Positions 1 through 9,443 of a stretch of 64,000 nucleotides of DNA are shown here, piece after piece. The position numbers and the translations under genes are program-made. Source of the stretch: JAGLHV01 sp023143305 [NCBI: Clostridia bacterium] (lineage in GTDB: Bacteria; CBDUZB01; JAGLHV01); NCBI GenBank assembly GCA_030637025.1, contig DAOVVV010000009.1:5216-69215 (forward strand), in the 5' to 3' direction. The notes below the pieces were generated by a model, which was not told where the DNA came from, made no database searches, and worked only from the letters and a program-made list of their open reading frames with translations. The first letter of the stretch is position 1; the number at the start of each line of letters is the position of its first letter.

Positions 1-2252
1 AATTTTTCATTTTCTATTGTTTCCAACACATTAATCATTGTCTCTACCGGCCAATCTGCAGTGGGCAGAAGAGAAAAATTCTGATTGGTACTGGAAGCAT
101 AGATAAAATGCGGTATCCGAAAAAATCCGCATTTTATTTTATCTATTTGAGTATAAAAATATTTATTCTTCGAATCTAATTTAATTTCCCCTTTAATTAC
201 TGTTTTAAAATACCGGTTCAAAATTCTTAATTTACCTGTTATCTCCAAAGAAACTATCGAGGAAAAACTTTTTTTAACCGGTTTATTCTGAAACTTAATC
301 TGCACATCTTTTATCCCCGGTACTTTTTCATAAATAAATTTCTCTAAAGATTGGCTGGAAATAATTACTTCCGGTTTAATTTTTTCTAAACTTAAAATCA
401 CTAATTTTTTTTCTAACCACATCTTATAAAGGTTAATATGAATATCATCCAGTTCAACCCTCATTTCTGTTGCTTCGATTCCTTCTATATTTAATAATTT
501 ACCTGTAATAATAATTTTTTCAAAATGCCCTTTTAATGATTCTTCATCGTTATAAGGAACAATCCGCACCTGAAAATTTTCTGAAGTTAAAATACCGGCT
601 AAAAAGAATGATTCTTTTATCTTTTCTCCTAATTTAGATAAACTAAATTCTTCTTTCAATTCCCATGCAGGCAATGCCTCCCTTTTATATACAATCGCTT
701 CAGAACCATCAGGCAAAGGAAAAGTTTTCCTGACAGTAAAAACTTTGTTAAAGGAAAAGAATTGCTTTTCTATCTCCCTTAGAGGTTTTAAATATCTACC
801 TGTAGTATAAGCGGGCCCTAAATTCCCGGTTTTTAAAATAAGATAATCACTAAATTCCCCTAATGGTTTGCTATATCCTTTAGGCATTATCGGTAAATGA
901 TTAGACAGAGTATAAAACCTAAAAATCGAACTGGAAAAAGCTTTATGATTAACAAAAACCCTGGCAATAATAAGATTCTTTTTTCCCTTATTTGTTTGCA
1001 TTATAAAATCAAAAATTTCTTTATGTTTCCAGTTTTCCCGGCAAGGCGGATAAGATAAACTCAAGTGCAATTTATTAAAGGGTACGATACCAGGAAAAAC
1101 ACCATAAGTAAAAATAACATATTGGAATAACCCTATTATTATTACACTATAGATTAACCTCTTTTGCCAAATTACTTTTTTTAAAGCAGGAATCCAAAAA
1201 ACAGAAATAATACTAACCGCAGGTAAAAACGGCAGAGTATATCTTCCATCCTTATTTCCTATTAAAGTAAAAATAAAATAAGGAACAACTATCCACCCAA
1301 TCAGTATTATCAAATTATCTCTCTTTTGATAATTTATTTTCCATTCCTTTACCAATTTTATTGTTCCTACTAAAAAAAGAATAAAAAATAAAAATTGTAC
1401 CTGCTTTTCTAAATTACGGAAATAAAATAAAAAAGAACCCAGGGATAAAAAATAAGGATCTCCTTCAGCCGTACCGATAGTAGCCGCCTGAATACACCGT
1501 TGAATTATAGGCAGCAAATTATATAAATACCACGGACCGGCAATAATAAAAAAAGAAAACAGCACAAATAAAAAATTTTTTATTCCTTTTTTATCTATTT
1601 CTTTAATTGCTTTAAATACAGCAAAAGAAACCGGAAAAAATATAAAAAACAAATAAGTCCATTTAACCAGTAAACCTATGCCGGAAACTACGCCAAAAGC
1701 AATTGCATATTTTTTTTCTTTAAAATATCTGCTCCGCAACAGAAAATATACTGCCCACGTTACCACGGTAGTAAGGGGTAAATCCAAAAGAGGAAAACGG
1801 GACATATAAATTATACTCTGATACATCGAGACTAAAAAAGCAGCCAGCATTCCTACTTTACGGCAATAAAGAAAACTTCCCAGCTTATAAACTCCGATAA
1901 TTAAAAAAGCAAAATACCCAACCAAACTCATTGTTGCCCAATCAGCAGAAATACCAAATAAAAGGTGAACAGGAATTAAAGAAAGATGAAAAAAAGGAGG
2001 ATAATAATACGACACCTTTATCAGATTTAAAACTAAGTCTCTGGTGGGATGAAGCAATAATTCTAAATAACGTAAACTTAAACAGAGATGTGCAGACTCA
2101 TCCCAGGCAGGAGGACAAGTATCCCTGATTAACCATATCGCATTATTTATCAGATGGAATAAAATAAGTCCACTCAAGAATAAATAATCAAAAAACATAT
2201 TCTTCTTTTGTGATATCTCCTCTACATATTCTTTTAAATTAATTTTATACAT
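1..2252 (-). CDS. GT39/ArnT-like membrane glycosyltransferase with C-terminal DUF2993-like domain (3' end outside window)
   Basis: The frame starts at ATG 2250-2252 and stays open to the window edge (about 750 codons, no stop), so the C-terminus is missing. An early D51-E52 pair in PAWDESAHL after the first membrane helix matches the catalytic acidic loop of GT39/ArnT-PMT enzymes, which use polyprenyl-phosphate sugars as donors. A long run of hydrophobic segments follows to about residue 400. From about residue 530 the protein becomes soluble and resembles DUF2993/LmeA: alternating hydrophobic strands with phrases such as LSKLGEKIKESF and EKIIITGKLLNIEG. The start lies 4 bp after the Trm112-like gene, so the two are probably co-translated. 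The GT39 call is firm on motif and topology. The DUF2993 call is by eye. The fusion suggests glycosylation at the envelope, but its substrate is unknown. Confidence 0.8.
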   Translation of the reverse strand, partial: MYKINLKEYVEEISQKKNMFFDYLFLSGLILFHLINNAIWLIRDTCPPAWDESAHLCLSLRYLELLLHPTRDLVLNLIKVSYYYPPFFHLSLIPVHLLFGISADWATMSLVGYFAFLIIGVYKLGSFLYCRKVGMLAAFLVSMYQSIIYMSRFPLLDLPLTTVVTWAVYFLLRSRYFKEKKYAIAFGVVSGIGLLVKWTYLFFIFFPVSFAVFKAIKEIDKKGIKNFLFVLFSFFIIAGPWYLYNLLPIIQRCIQAATIGTAEGDPYFLSLGSFLFYFRNLEKQVQFLFFILFLVGTIKLVKEWKINYQKRDNLIILIGWIVVPYFIFTLIGNKDGRYTLPFLPAVSIISVFWIPALKKVIWQKRLIYSVIIIGLFQYVIFTYGVFPGIVPFNKLHLSLSYPPCRENWKHKEIFDFIMQTNKGKKNLIIARVFVNHKAFSSSIFRFYTLSNHLPIMPKGYSKPLGEFSDYLILKTGNLGPAYTTGRYLKPLREIEKQFFSFNKVFTVRKTFPLPDGSEAIVYKREALPAWELKEEFSLSKLGEKIKESFFLAGILTSENFQVRIVPYNDEESLKGHFEKIIITGKLLNIEGIEATEMRVELDDIHINLYKMWLEKKLVILSLEKIKPEVIISSQSLEKFIYEKVPGIKDVQIKFQNKPVKKSFSSIVSLEITGKLRILNRYFKTVIKGEIKLDSKNKYFYTQIDKIKCGFFRIPHFIYASSTNQNFSLLPTADWPVETMINVLETIENEK

Positions 2253-2256
2253 TGTT

Positions 2257-2412
2257 TTATTTTTCTGCTTCCTCCACTAACATTATAGGTATTCCATCTT
2301 TAATCGGATATTTCCTTCCACACTCCGTGCATATAATTTTATCATCTTTTAGTTCTACACTTTTTTTACAAGCCGGACAGGCTAAAATTTCCAGCAATTC
2401 TTTATCTATCAT
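2257..2412 (-). CDS. Trm112-like small zinc-binding protein (UPF0434/YcaR type)
   Basis: This 51-residue gene is too short for most ORF cut-offs. It begins MIDKELLEILACPACKKSVEL, then has CTECGRKYPIKDGIPIMLVE. The CPxC ... CxxC ligands (C12, C15, C28, C31) followed by the YPI-DGIP motif are diagnostic of the Trm112/UPF0434 family, whose length is normally 50-65 residues. In eukaryotes and archaea Trm112 activates methyltransferases. The bacterial small form is often found among LPS and sugar genes with no settled function. An AGGAG ribosome site lies just upstream of ATG 2410-2412. It sits between two glycosyltransferase genes, with 4 bp to the next start. Confidence 0.9.
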   Translation of the reverse strand: MIDKELLEILACPACKKSVELKDDKIICTECGRKYPIKDGIPIMLVEEAEK

Positions 2413-2447
2413 CTTTCGCTCCTATTATTTATAGCGTTCGTAACTCC

Positions 2448-4484
2448 TTATCCTACTTCCTCATAGATTTTACGGGTCTGATAAGCTGCCTTTTCCCAGG
2501 AAAAGACTTTAGCTTGTTTAAGGCCTTGTTTAATCATTTTTTCTCTAAGGTCATTATTTGACAAAACTTCATACATAGCTTCGGTTAAAGCATCCACATC
2601 ATTTGGATCCACTATAATACCCGCTTTTCCAACCACTTCCGGTAAAGAAGCAGCCTTCGAACTAACTACCGGCACCCCACAAGCCATTGCTTCTAAAGGC
2701 GGAATACCAAATCCTTCATAAAAAGACGGAAAAACAAACAAATCAGATGCATTATAAAACAATGGTAATTCACTTGAAGAAACATAACCGGTAAAAATCA
2801 CCTCTTTTTCTATATTTAATTCTTTTACCAGACTATATATGTCAGGATAACGGGGATCTTTTTTTCCTACAATGACTAAACAACAATCCATTTGTTTGTT
2901 TTTTCGCAAATTAGCAAAGGCATAAATTAACCCGGTAATGTTTTTAGAAGGATCCTGTCTCCCAACATAAAGAATACGTTTTTTAACCGGCAAAGAAAAA
3001 GATAAATTATATTCTTTACGCGGATAAAATTCATTTCCTACTCCGACATAAACCATTGCTGTTTTTTTGCTAAAACCAGGAAACGCTTGTATAATATCAC
3101 GGAAAGTTGCTTTAGAACAAGCAATTATTTTATCTGCCCGCTTTAAAATTAAAGCAACGATAAATCTATAGAATGAATAATATTTTGTTGTTTTCTTTCC
3201 CGGACAAAGATGCGGATAAAGATAAGGAATCAAGTCATAAACATTAATAATTGTCTTGTGTCCAAATGATAGAAACGGAATTGTAAAAAAAGGCAAATGC
3301 AAGACACTAATCTTTTTCCACCACAAAAACACCGGCAACCATATATAATTTTTCCAGGAAGTTGAACTATACGGTATTAAATGAAAAGAAAAATTTTTTC
3401 CTGTATTCAATTTGCATTTTTCTTTAATTTCCTTTTTTAAATTAGTATTATTAACTAATAATAGGTATTCATTATGGATATCAACCTTTGATAAATTTGT
3501 TACCAAGTTTAAAATATATTGTCTAATTCCTCCCGTATCAACAGCAATCCAACGCATATCAATCGCAATACGAAAAACTCTCTTTCCAAATCGTCTGCAA
3601 TGATAATCATATACCGCCTGAAAAATACAATTCCAATTCTTTTTCTTAACCATCAAATATATAAAATTTTTTATTATAACGAAGGGGAAAACAAAAACCA
3701 GAAAAACCCAATGCTCAAACCGGTGTGCATGTTTTTGTAACAATAATAACCGATTACGAATACCATAATAAATACTCTGAACTGAAGACTTTCCAAGGCT
3801 GGAAGATATTTTATGCCACACTCTCGCCTGAGGAACGAACATTAATCGATAACCGGCTTTTCTTGCACGAAGAGACCAATCAACATCTTCATAGTAAAGA
3901 AAAAATCTATTATCCAATAATCCAATTTTTTCTATTACTTCTTTTTTTATTAAAAGAGCACAACCGGAAATATAATCACTTTGTTTAACTTTCTCTAATT
4001 TCCCTTTATCAACAACACCCTCCCCAATATGGACAGGACGCCACCATCGAATTTTTCCACCTCCAAACCAAACTTTATCCAACGGATTTTGATAATAAAT
4101 TTTCGGACCGGCCATTCCTATTTTTTTATTACTTTCGATAACCTTGACCAATTCTTTTAATAAAGAGCTCTCTACAATCGTATCATTGTTTAATAATAAA
4201 ATATAATCTGCACCGCAATTTAGAGCATATTTTATTCCAACATTGTTACCTCCGGCAAAACCTAAATTTTCTTTGTTTACAATTAATTCTACCCATGGAT
4301 ACTTTTGTGTAATTAAACATACTTCCTGTTTATCTTCAGAACCATTATCTACTATAACGACTTTAAACAAAGAATAATCCAGTTTCTCCAATGATTTTAA
4401 ACATTCCAATGTATCTTTAAGGCCATTCCAATTTAAAATAACAATATAAACTTTTTTCATTATCAGTATTACCTTTTTCCTCAC
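2448..4484 (-). CDS. Fused GT2-GT4 glycosyltransferase
   Basis: A 678-residue protein made of two complete glycosyltransferases. Residues about 10-290 are a GT2 (GT-A fold, rhamnosyltransferase-like) enzyme: VDNGSED near 45, the NND metal motif ending at D101, and the YYEDVDWSLR acceptor loop near 197. Residues about 304-678 are a GT4 (GT-B) enzyme beginning FRIAIDMRW, with GRQDPSKN and the C-terminal FYEGFGIPPLEAMACG (E-x7-E) nucleotide-sugar motif. A hydrophobic stretch near 258-278 may tether it to the membrane. The GTG at 4484 has AAGGA six bases upstream. An ATG eight codons in (4460) is an alternative start. It probably adds two successive sugars to a polysaccharide repeat; sugars unknown. 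It is separated from upstream cluster genes by a palindromic element. Confidence 0.88.
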   Translation of the reverse strand: MRKKVILIMKKVYIVILNWNGLKDTLECLKSLEKLDYSLFKVVIVDNGSEDKQEVCLITQKYPWVELIVNKENLGFAGGNNVGIKYALNCGADYILLLNNDTIVESSLLKELVKVIESNKKIGMAGPKIYYQNPLDKVWFGGGKIRWWRPVHIGEGVVDKGKLEKVKQSDYISGCALLIKKEVIEKIGLLDNRFFLYYEDVDWSLRARKAGYRLMFVPQARVWHKISSSLGKSSVQSIYYGIRNRLLLLQKHAHRFEHWVFLVFVFPFVIIKNFIYLMVKKKNWNCIFQAVYDYHCRRFGKRVFRIAIDMRWIAVDTGGIRQYILNLVTNLSKVDIHNEYLLLVNNTNLKKEIKEKCKLNTGKNFSFHLIPYSSTSWKNYIWLPVFLWWKKISVLHLPFFTIPFLSFGHKTIINVYDLIPYLYPHLCPGKKTTKYYSFYRFIVALILKRADKIIACSKATFRDIIQAFPGFSKKTAMVYVGVGNEFYPRKEYNLSFSLPVKKRILYVGRQDPSKNITGLIYAFANLRKNKQMDCCLVIVGKKDPRYPDIYSLVKELNIEKEVIFTGYVSSSELPLFYNASDLFVFPSFYEGFGIPPLEAMACGVPVVSSKAASLPEVVGKAGIIVDPNDVDALTEAMYEVLSNNDLREKMIKQGLKQAKVFSWEKAAYQTRKIYEEVG

Positions 4485-4537
4485 TATAAATCCTTAAGAT
4501 AAAATGTCTGTCATCGCCCCATTCTTTAGGACAAATT

Positions 4538-4667
4538 AGAGTTCTGCAAAATAGACTAAAATACACCCTGTCATTCCCCTACTTGACAGGGGAATCCAGT
4601 AAAATTAATGTGTTTGGATTGTCCGATCAAGTCGAACAATGACATTTTTCTTGTTTTGCATAACTCT
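4538..4667. repeat. Nested palindromic element with terminal inverted repeats, family 2, copy 1
   Basis: The ends are near-perfect inverted repeats: AGAGTTCTGCAAAA at 4538-4551 and TTTTGCATAACTCT at 4654-4667 (one mismatch). Inside are TGTCATT ... AATGACA and a stem ATTCCCCT/AGGGGAAT with a 7-base loop. GGACAAAT occurs just outside both ends (4529-4536 and 4671-4678), like a target duplication. It fills the 219-bp spacer between the first flippase gene and the GT2-GT4 gene. A related element is at 30894-31078. No ORF inside. Confidence 0.65.
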
Positions 4668-4703
4668 ATGGGACAAATAGTAGCCCGGCAATCCTTAATC
4701 TTT

Positions 4704-6152
4704 TTATGTTATTATTTTACGAAAAAGTACTTTGTCTTCTTCCGTAAATGATTTACTTAGCCACAACAAAAGAAAATATATTACCATACCGATAATTATC
4801 AAAATAAAGAGATTCCACGCTCGTAAATAGTAAATTACACTACTCATTATTATTCCGCTAAAAATGGGTCTCCAAATTATCTTTAATAAAGATATACGAT
4901 AAAAGTGTTTAGATATCAACCAAAAACCTATTCCAAAAAAAGCTATCTGAGTAATCACAGTAGCTATTGCCGCTCCCAAATAACCCCAGCAGGGAATAAG
5001 AATTAAATTTAATCCGATATTAAGCAAAACACAGACCAATGCATTATATGCATTTAAACGCTGTTTATCCAGAGAAATTAAAATATACATAATATTTATA
5101 CTTAAAAACAAAAAAGCTACTGCCCAAATCAATATTCGTAAAGCTAAAATAGAATTTAAAAAATCAGGGGTAAATAAAAAAGAAATTATTTTCCCTGAAA
5201 GCACTGCCCCACCCATAGCAAAAGGAATTCCCAAATAAAGTAAAAATCGAAAACTTTCCTGATATGCTCTCTTTAAATTATCTAATGAATTTTTAGAATA
5301 ATCCGAAAAAACAGGGAAAAACACTGCTGTCATCGCTAAAGGGATAAAAATCAATACCTCAAAAGGACGATAAGCAGCATTGTACCACCCTACTTCAGCA
5401 TCTCCTCTCATAAATGAAAGCATTACTGTATCTATGCGGAAAAAAATTATCATGAACATTGAGGTAATTCCTATAGGAATAGCTTCCTTAAATAAGGATT
5501 TCCATAAAGGAAAATCAACTTCCAATCGCGGTCGTATAAAATTTTTAAAAACAAGAAAAAAACTAAAGCCGGCAGCTAAAATAATAGCCAATAACTGCAT
5601 AAAAAGAACACCCAAAATCCGATAACCATAAAGCAATACACCCAAGGTTAAAATAAATGTTATTGCCCTATTGATTATGCTTACCAAAGCAGCATAATCA
5701 AACCGCTCATATGCGTTAAAAATTCCCTTAAATACTTCATTAAAAGTCTTAATTATGATAACCAACCCGGCTATATACACTACCATACGAGTAGAAGAAG
5801 GCACAGGAATAAAATTAATAACCAAAACAATCAAGCTATAAATCAAAATTGACAAAAACAATTTAATAGTAATGACATTTCCCAGATATTTACCCGCTAT
5901 TTTTTTATTCCGCGCAACATTTTTAATCACTACCGTAGTAAAACCTAAGTCTGCCAGAAACATAAAAATTTCAACAAAAGCAAAAGCAAAAGCATATTTC
6001 CCATACTCTACATCCCCTAAATGCCTAATAACAACAACAATAAATAGCCAGAAAAACCCTCCGGCAATAATATGGGAAAGAATTTTATATATTATATTCT
6101 TACTGATTTTTTTAATTCTTGGAATATTATCTTTAATTCTCTTGTTTTTCAA
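4704..6152 (-). CDS. Wzx-type polysaccharide flippase (MOP/RfbX family)
   Basis: A 482-residue integral membrane protein with about 12-14 hydrophobic segments and the characteristic start of RfbX/MOP exporters (GGFFWLFIVVVIRHLGDVEYGKYAFAFAFVEIFMFLADLG). The family flips undecaprenyl-linked oligosaccharide units across the inner membrane. It starts with TTG inside a TTGA overlap with the stop of the upstream ligase gene, which indicates translational coupling. This is the second of two flippases in the cluster (the other is at 14673-15977). Substrate cannot be read from sequence. Confidence 0.88.
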   Translation of the reverse strand: MKNKRIKDNIPRIKKISKNIIYKILSHIIAGGFFWLFIVVVIRHLGDVEYGKYAFAFAFVEIFMFLADLGFTTVVIKNVARNKKIAGKYLGNVITIKLFLSILIYSLIVLVINFIPVPSSTRMVVYIAGLVIIIKTFNEVFKGIFNAYERFDYAALVSIINRAITFILTLGVLLYGYRILGVLFMQLLAIILAAGFSFFLVFKNFIRPRLEVDFPLWKSLFKEAIPIGITSMFMIIFFRIDTVMLSFMRGDAEVGWYNAAYRPFEVLIFIPLAMTAVFFPVFSDYSKNSLDNLKRAYQESFRFLLYLGIPFAMGGAVLSGKIISFLFTPDFLNSILALRILIWAVAFLFLSINIMYILISLDKQRLNAYNALVCVLLNIGLNLILIPCWGYLGAAIATVITQIAFFGIGFWLISKHFYRISLLKIIWRPIFSGIIMSSVIYYLRAWNLFILIIIGMVIYFLLLWLSKSFTEEDKVLFRKIIT

Positions 6153-7465
6153 TTTTTTACGTTTCCTTTAACTATTGCTCTGGTTAACCCAATTAGCATC
6201 CAGAATGAAATTTGAATAGGGACCCAAAATAAAGCATCAACAGTAACCATATTTATAAAAAAACCTATAAAAACAGCCGTTAATGCCCATAATAATTCTT
6301 TTATATATTTATCCTTTGTTTTTTTATAAGCTTTTATCAAATCTTTAAAAAAAACAAGAAACAATCCAATTAGAACTCCACAACCAACAATTCCTACCTC
6401 AGATAAAAAACACAGATACATATTATCAGGTGTAGGAAATTCTACTGCAGCCCCCGGTGCAATGTATTTTAAATAAACCACAGAAAAATTACCATACCCA
6501 ACTCCAAAAAATGGTTTATCTTTAAGAATATTAAACGTAGTTTTATAAGACGCAGCACGGTGAGAATAAAAAATATCAGAAATTAGACGTTGATAATGAA
6601 GCCTTTCGTTAAAAGTTACTTTGGTTCGTTCAGAAAAAGAAAAAAATAATAATATTGTTATAAAAAATATTAAAGCAGCCAAAATTATTTTTTTAAAATT
6701 TTTTCGCGAAAAATAGAAAATAGTACTAATTATTACTGCTATCCAACTACCTCGGGAAAAAGATAACATAATACTTGCTAAAAGAGATACCCCTGCAAAA
6801 ATGGAAAAAATATTTATAATGCTATATCGTTTCCCAACACCAAATCCTGCCTTGTAATAAGCAAACGGTAAAAACAATACCAAATATATTGCTAATGAAA
6901 CCGGGTGTCCAATTGAACTCCCAATCCGACCAGAACCATCATGTAAATACCAATCGTAATATAAATTATAAGAACTATACAAATTATGATATATAGGACT
7001 TTTTTGTTTAATAAATTCAAGGAACCCTATAAGTGCTACTATCATACTTATTCCTAATAATAGGAAGATACCTCTTTCTATCATTTTTTTCTCTACAAAC
7101 AATCTTTTACTCACAATATATACAATTATTCCGGTTAAAAAGAAATTTCCTACTTTCGCTATCGTTTTTAAAGGGGATATACTCCCAAAAGCACTTATTA
7201 ACATTACAAAAAACAACACACCAATTACTCGATCAAATAAATCTATTTTACACAAAGATTGAAGAGAACTTTCCCATATTAATAATAAGAAAATTATTCC
7301 TAAAAAAATATGGTGCAAACAAAATGACAGCCCTAAAAAATTAATCTTTAAAAAAGGCATAAAACTAAGAGGTAAAAGGGAAACTACAATAAACAATGAA
7401 CACATTAACCAAAAAAAAATCTGTTTTAAGTTTTTGATATGATATTTTTCATTTAAAATAAACAT
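6149..7465 (-). CDS. O-antigen ligase / Wzy-family membrane protein
   Basis: A 438-residue protein with about 10-12 membrane segments. The large periplasmic loop contains KDKPFFGVGYGNF and the TPDNMYLCFLSEVGIVG segment, typical of the Wzy_C/WaaL O-antigen ligase family. These proteins either join undecaprenyl-linked polysaccharide to an acceptor or polymerise repeats; sequence alone does not separate the two roles. It overlaps the downstream flippase start by 4 bp and follows the GT2 gene after a short gap, so it belongs to the same transcript. Confidence 0.83.
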   Translation of the reverse strand: MFILNEKYHIKNLKQIFFWLMCSLFIVVSLLPLSFMPFLKINFLGLSFCLHHIFLGIIFLLLIWESSLQSLCKIDLFDRVIGVLFFVMLISAFGSISPLKTIAKVGNFFLTGIIVYIVSKRLFVEKKMIERGIFLLLGISMIVALIGFLEFIKQKSPIYHNLYSSYNLYYDWYLHDGSGRIGSSIGHPVSLAIYLVLFLPFAYYKAGFGVGKRYSIINIFSIFAGVSLLASIMLSFSRGSWIAVIISTIFYFSRKNFKKIILAALIFFITILLFFSFSERTKVTFNERLHYQRLISDIFYSHRAASYKTTFNILKDKPFFGVGYGNFSVVYLKYIAPGAAVEFPTPDNMYLCFLSEVGIVGCGVLIGLFLVFFKDLIKAYKKTKDKYIKELLWALTAVFIGFFINMVTVDALFWVPIQISFWMLIGLTRAIVKGNVKN

Positions 7466-7531
7466 CTTTTTTACCTATCTTTTAAAAATAATATCTTAAA
7501 AAATTTACTACTTCTATATTTTTTGTACTTT

Positions 7532-8308
7532 TTAAAACTTCCACCCATGTTTATCAAAAAATCTAATTGCACTTTGAATATGCCAAATTGTCTTTTTTGA
7601 AAATCTTTGTGCACTTTCTCTCCGATGATAGTGAATCACATCTGCATCAGAATAATAATATATTTTATACCCTGCTTTCTTGACGCGATAACATAAATCC
7701 ACATCTTCGAAATACATTTTATATTTTTCATCAAGTAGTCCAATTTGATTAATCAATTCTCGCCGTATCATTAAGCATGCCCCAAGAAGCCAATCAACTT
7801 CGTGAATTTCATTATGATCCCAATCTGTCATTAGATGATTTTTTAAACTTTTAGAATATGGAAATATTTTACCCAGGAAAGTGCGACGCATAAGGATTGC
7901 TCTTAAAGTATAAAACCTTCGACAAGATAACTGTAGGGAACCATTAGGATACAATAATTTTGGACCTACTATTCCAGCCTCCGGATGCAAACCCATAAAT
8001 TCGACCATTTTATCAAAAACATTATTTTTAACAACCGTATCTGGATTTAAAAATAAAATATAATTACCTCGACTAATTCTTATCCCTTGATTATTCGCTT
8101 TAGTAAATCCTTTGTTATCGGCATTCTCCACCAATCTAACTCGAGGAAACTCCTGTTTTATCATCCCACAAGTTGCATCAGAAGAATTATTATCAACCAC
8201 AATTACTTCAAAAATGGACTTAATTATATTCTCTTTATATATAGATTTCAAACATTGCAACAATAAGTCTTTTGTATTATAACTTACTATTATGATAGAT
8301 AAATTCAT
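7532..8308 (-). CDS. GT2 family glycosyltransferase (rhamnosyltransferase-like)
   Basis: A 258-residue cytoplasmic enzyme with a GT-A fold. It opens with MNLSIIIVSYNTKDLL, then VVDNNSSDA, the LFLNPDT metal-binding motif and MYFEDVDLCYRVKKAGY, the pattern of dTDP-rhamnosyl transferases of the WbbL/RfbF type. Length is normal for the single-domain family. The first 32 bases overlap the end of the upstream GT4 gene. Given the complete dTDP-rhamnose set in this window, rhamnose is a reasonable donor guess, but that is inference. Confidence 0.87.
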   Translation of the reverse strand: MNLSIIIVSYNTKDLLLQCLKSIYKENIIKSIFEVIVVDNNSSDATCGMIKQEFPRVRLVENADNKGFTKANNQGIRISRGNYILFLNPDTVVKNNVFDKMVEFMGLHPEAGIVGPKLLYPNGSLQLSCRRFYTLRAILMRRTFLGKIFPYSKSLKNHLMTDWDHNEIHEVDWLLGACLMIRRELINQIGLLDEKYKMYFEDVDLCYRVKKAGYKIYYYSDADVIHYHRRESAQRFSKKTIWHIQSAIRFFDKHGWKF

Positions 8309-9443
8309 TATTTATTCCCAATAATTTTTTATAAACCTTCAAAGTTTTTTTGGCGGCTCTTTTCCAGCTTAGATCTAAAGATTCAATATGTTGTTTTAAA
8401 CATTTATCTCCCCGTGGAGAATAATATGCTGATAAAACAGCTTTACGAATAGAAGAAAGACTATCCGGATCGCAATACCAAACAAAATCGCGAAAATATT
8501 CTTTCGCATAACCCCTATTAGTTATTACTACATTACAATCTTTTATTCCACCTTCTAAACCAACTAGACCTGTCGTTTCAAACCAGCTTGGCAATACAAC
8601 AACTTTTGCCGCAGCATATCCAGAAAACAAAATTTTTCTTGATAAATGCCCTATCCATAAAGTATTCTTACGTTTTTTAACTAGTAATAAAAACTTTTTA
8701 ACGTATTTACAATGTTTCTTAGACAAATTACCTGCAAATACTATTGGTATATTATCATTCATTAGCGACTTTATTAAATTTATTTGATTCTTAAGAGGTT
8801 CTATTCTTGCAGGAAAAAAAATAAATTCTTTAACTTTAAATGTGTTGACAAAATCATTCTCGTTTATAGAAAAAACCTCTGACTCGGTTTCTACTCCATT
8901 TGGTATTATTTCGTAATTAAATTTAGATAAAGCAAAATTCTCCCTAATAGATCTTGCTTCTAACTCTGAATTTGGAAGACAACAGTCGGCATTATTCAAA
9001 ATTTCAATTTGCTCATTTGTGTAACCTTTCAAAAAAAGCACCGCTAGAGATTTAATCTGTCGTATATCTTTCATTACAGAATAAACTACTTTTAAAGTCT
9101 GATATCTGTGATTCTTCCTCAAAATTTTAAACATATAACGGGGAAATCCATTCATTCCTTCTTTGTAGTATCGTAAAAGAAAATTTTGAGAATGATAAAT
9201 TGGAGAAACTACTATAGGAATACCGTATTTCCTGGCATTTTTATATTTAAGATAAGTCCCTTCAATCCTTGTTATATTAAACAGGTGCACTAAATCATAT
9301 TTTCGCAGGGATACTGAAAAGTCTAAATTAATTTCCACCTTAATTCCTGCTTTCTCCAAATATTCCTTTGTTTTAAGCATTTGAAGAGTATCCCCTCCAA
9401 AATTTTTAAAAGAGTCTTTACGATTTTGCATTAAAATTTTCAT
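8277..9443 (-). CDS. GT4 family glycosyltransferase
   Basis: A 388-residue GT-B type enzyme. The N-terminal half has the acceptor-side Rossmann pattern (YDLVHLFNITR). The C-terminal half carries FPARIEPLKNQ and PSWFETTGLVGLEGG, an E-x7-E variant ending in GG rather than the usual AMACG. Family members transfer a sugar from a nucleotide donor to a lipid-linked glycan at the cytoplasmic face. It begins in a 4-bp ATGA overlap with the end of the upstream ligase gene and overlaps the downstream GT2 gene by 32 bp. Donor and acceptor unknown. Confidence 0.8.
   Translation of the reverse strand: MKILMQNRKDSFKNFGGDTLQMLKTKEYLEKAGIKVEINLDFSVSLRKYDLVHLFNITRIEGTYLKYKNARKYGIPIVVSPIYHSQNFLLRYYKEGMNGFPRYMFKILRKNHRYQTLKVVYSVMKDIRQIKSLAVLFLKGYTNEQIEILNNADCCLPNSELEARSIRENFALSKFNYEIIPNGVETESEVFSINENDFVNTFKVKEFIFFPARIEPLKNQINLIKSLMNDNIPIVFAGNLSKKHCKYVKKFLLLVKKRKNTLWIGHLSRKILFSGYAAAKVVVLPSWFETTGLVGLEGGIKDCNVVITNRGYAKEYFRDFVWYCDPDSLSSIRKAVLSAYYSPRGDKCLKQHIESLDLSWKRAAKKTLKVYKKLLGINNEFIYHNSKL

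Noticed and set aside
4538-4667. Insertion sequence
   Set aside because: The terminal inverted repeats and flanking direct repeats are suggestive, but no transposase frame exists here or at any other copy. Called a repeat instead.
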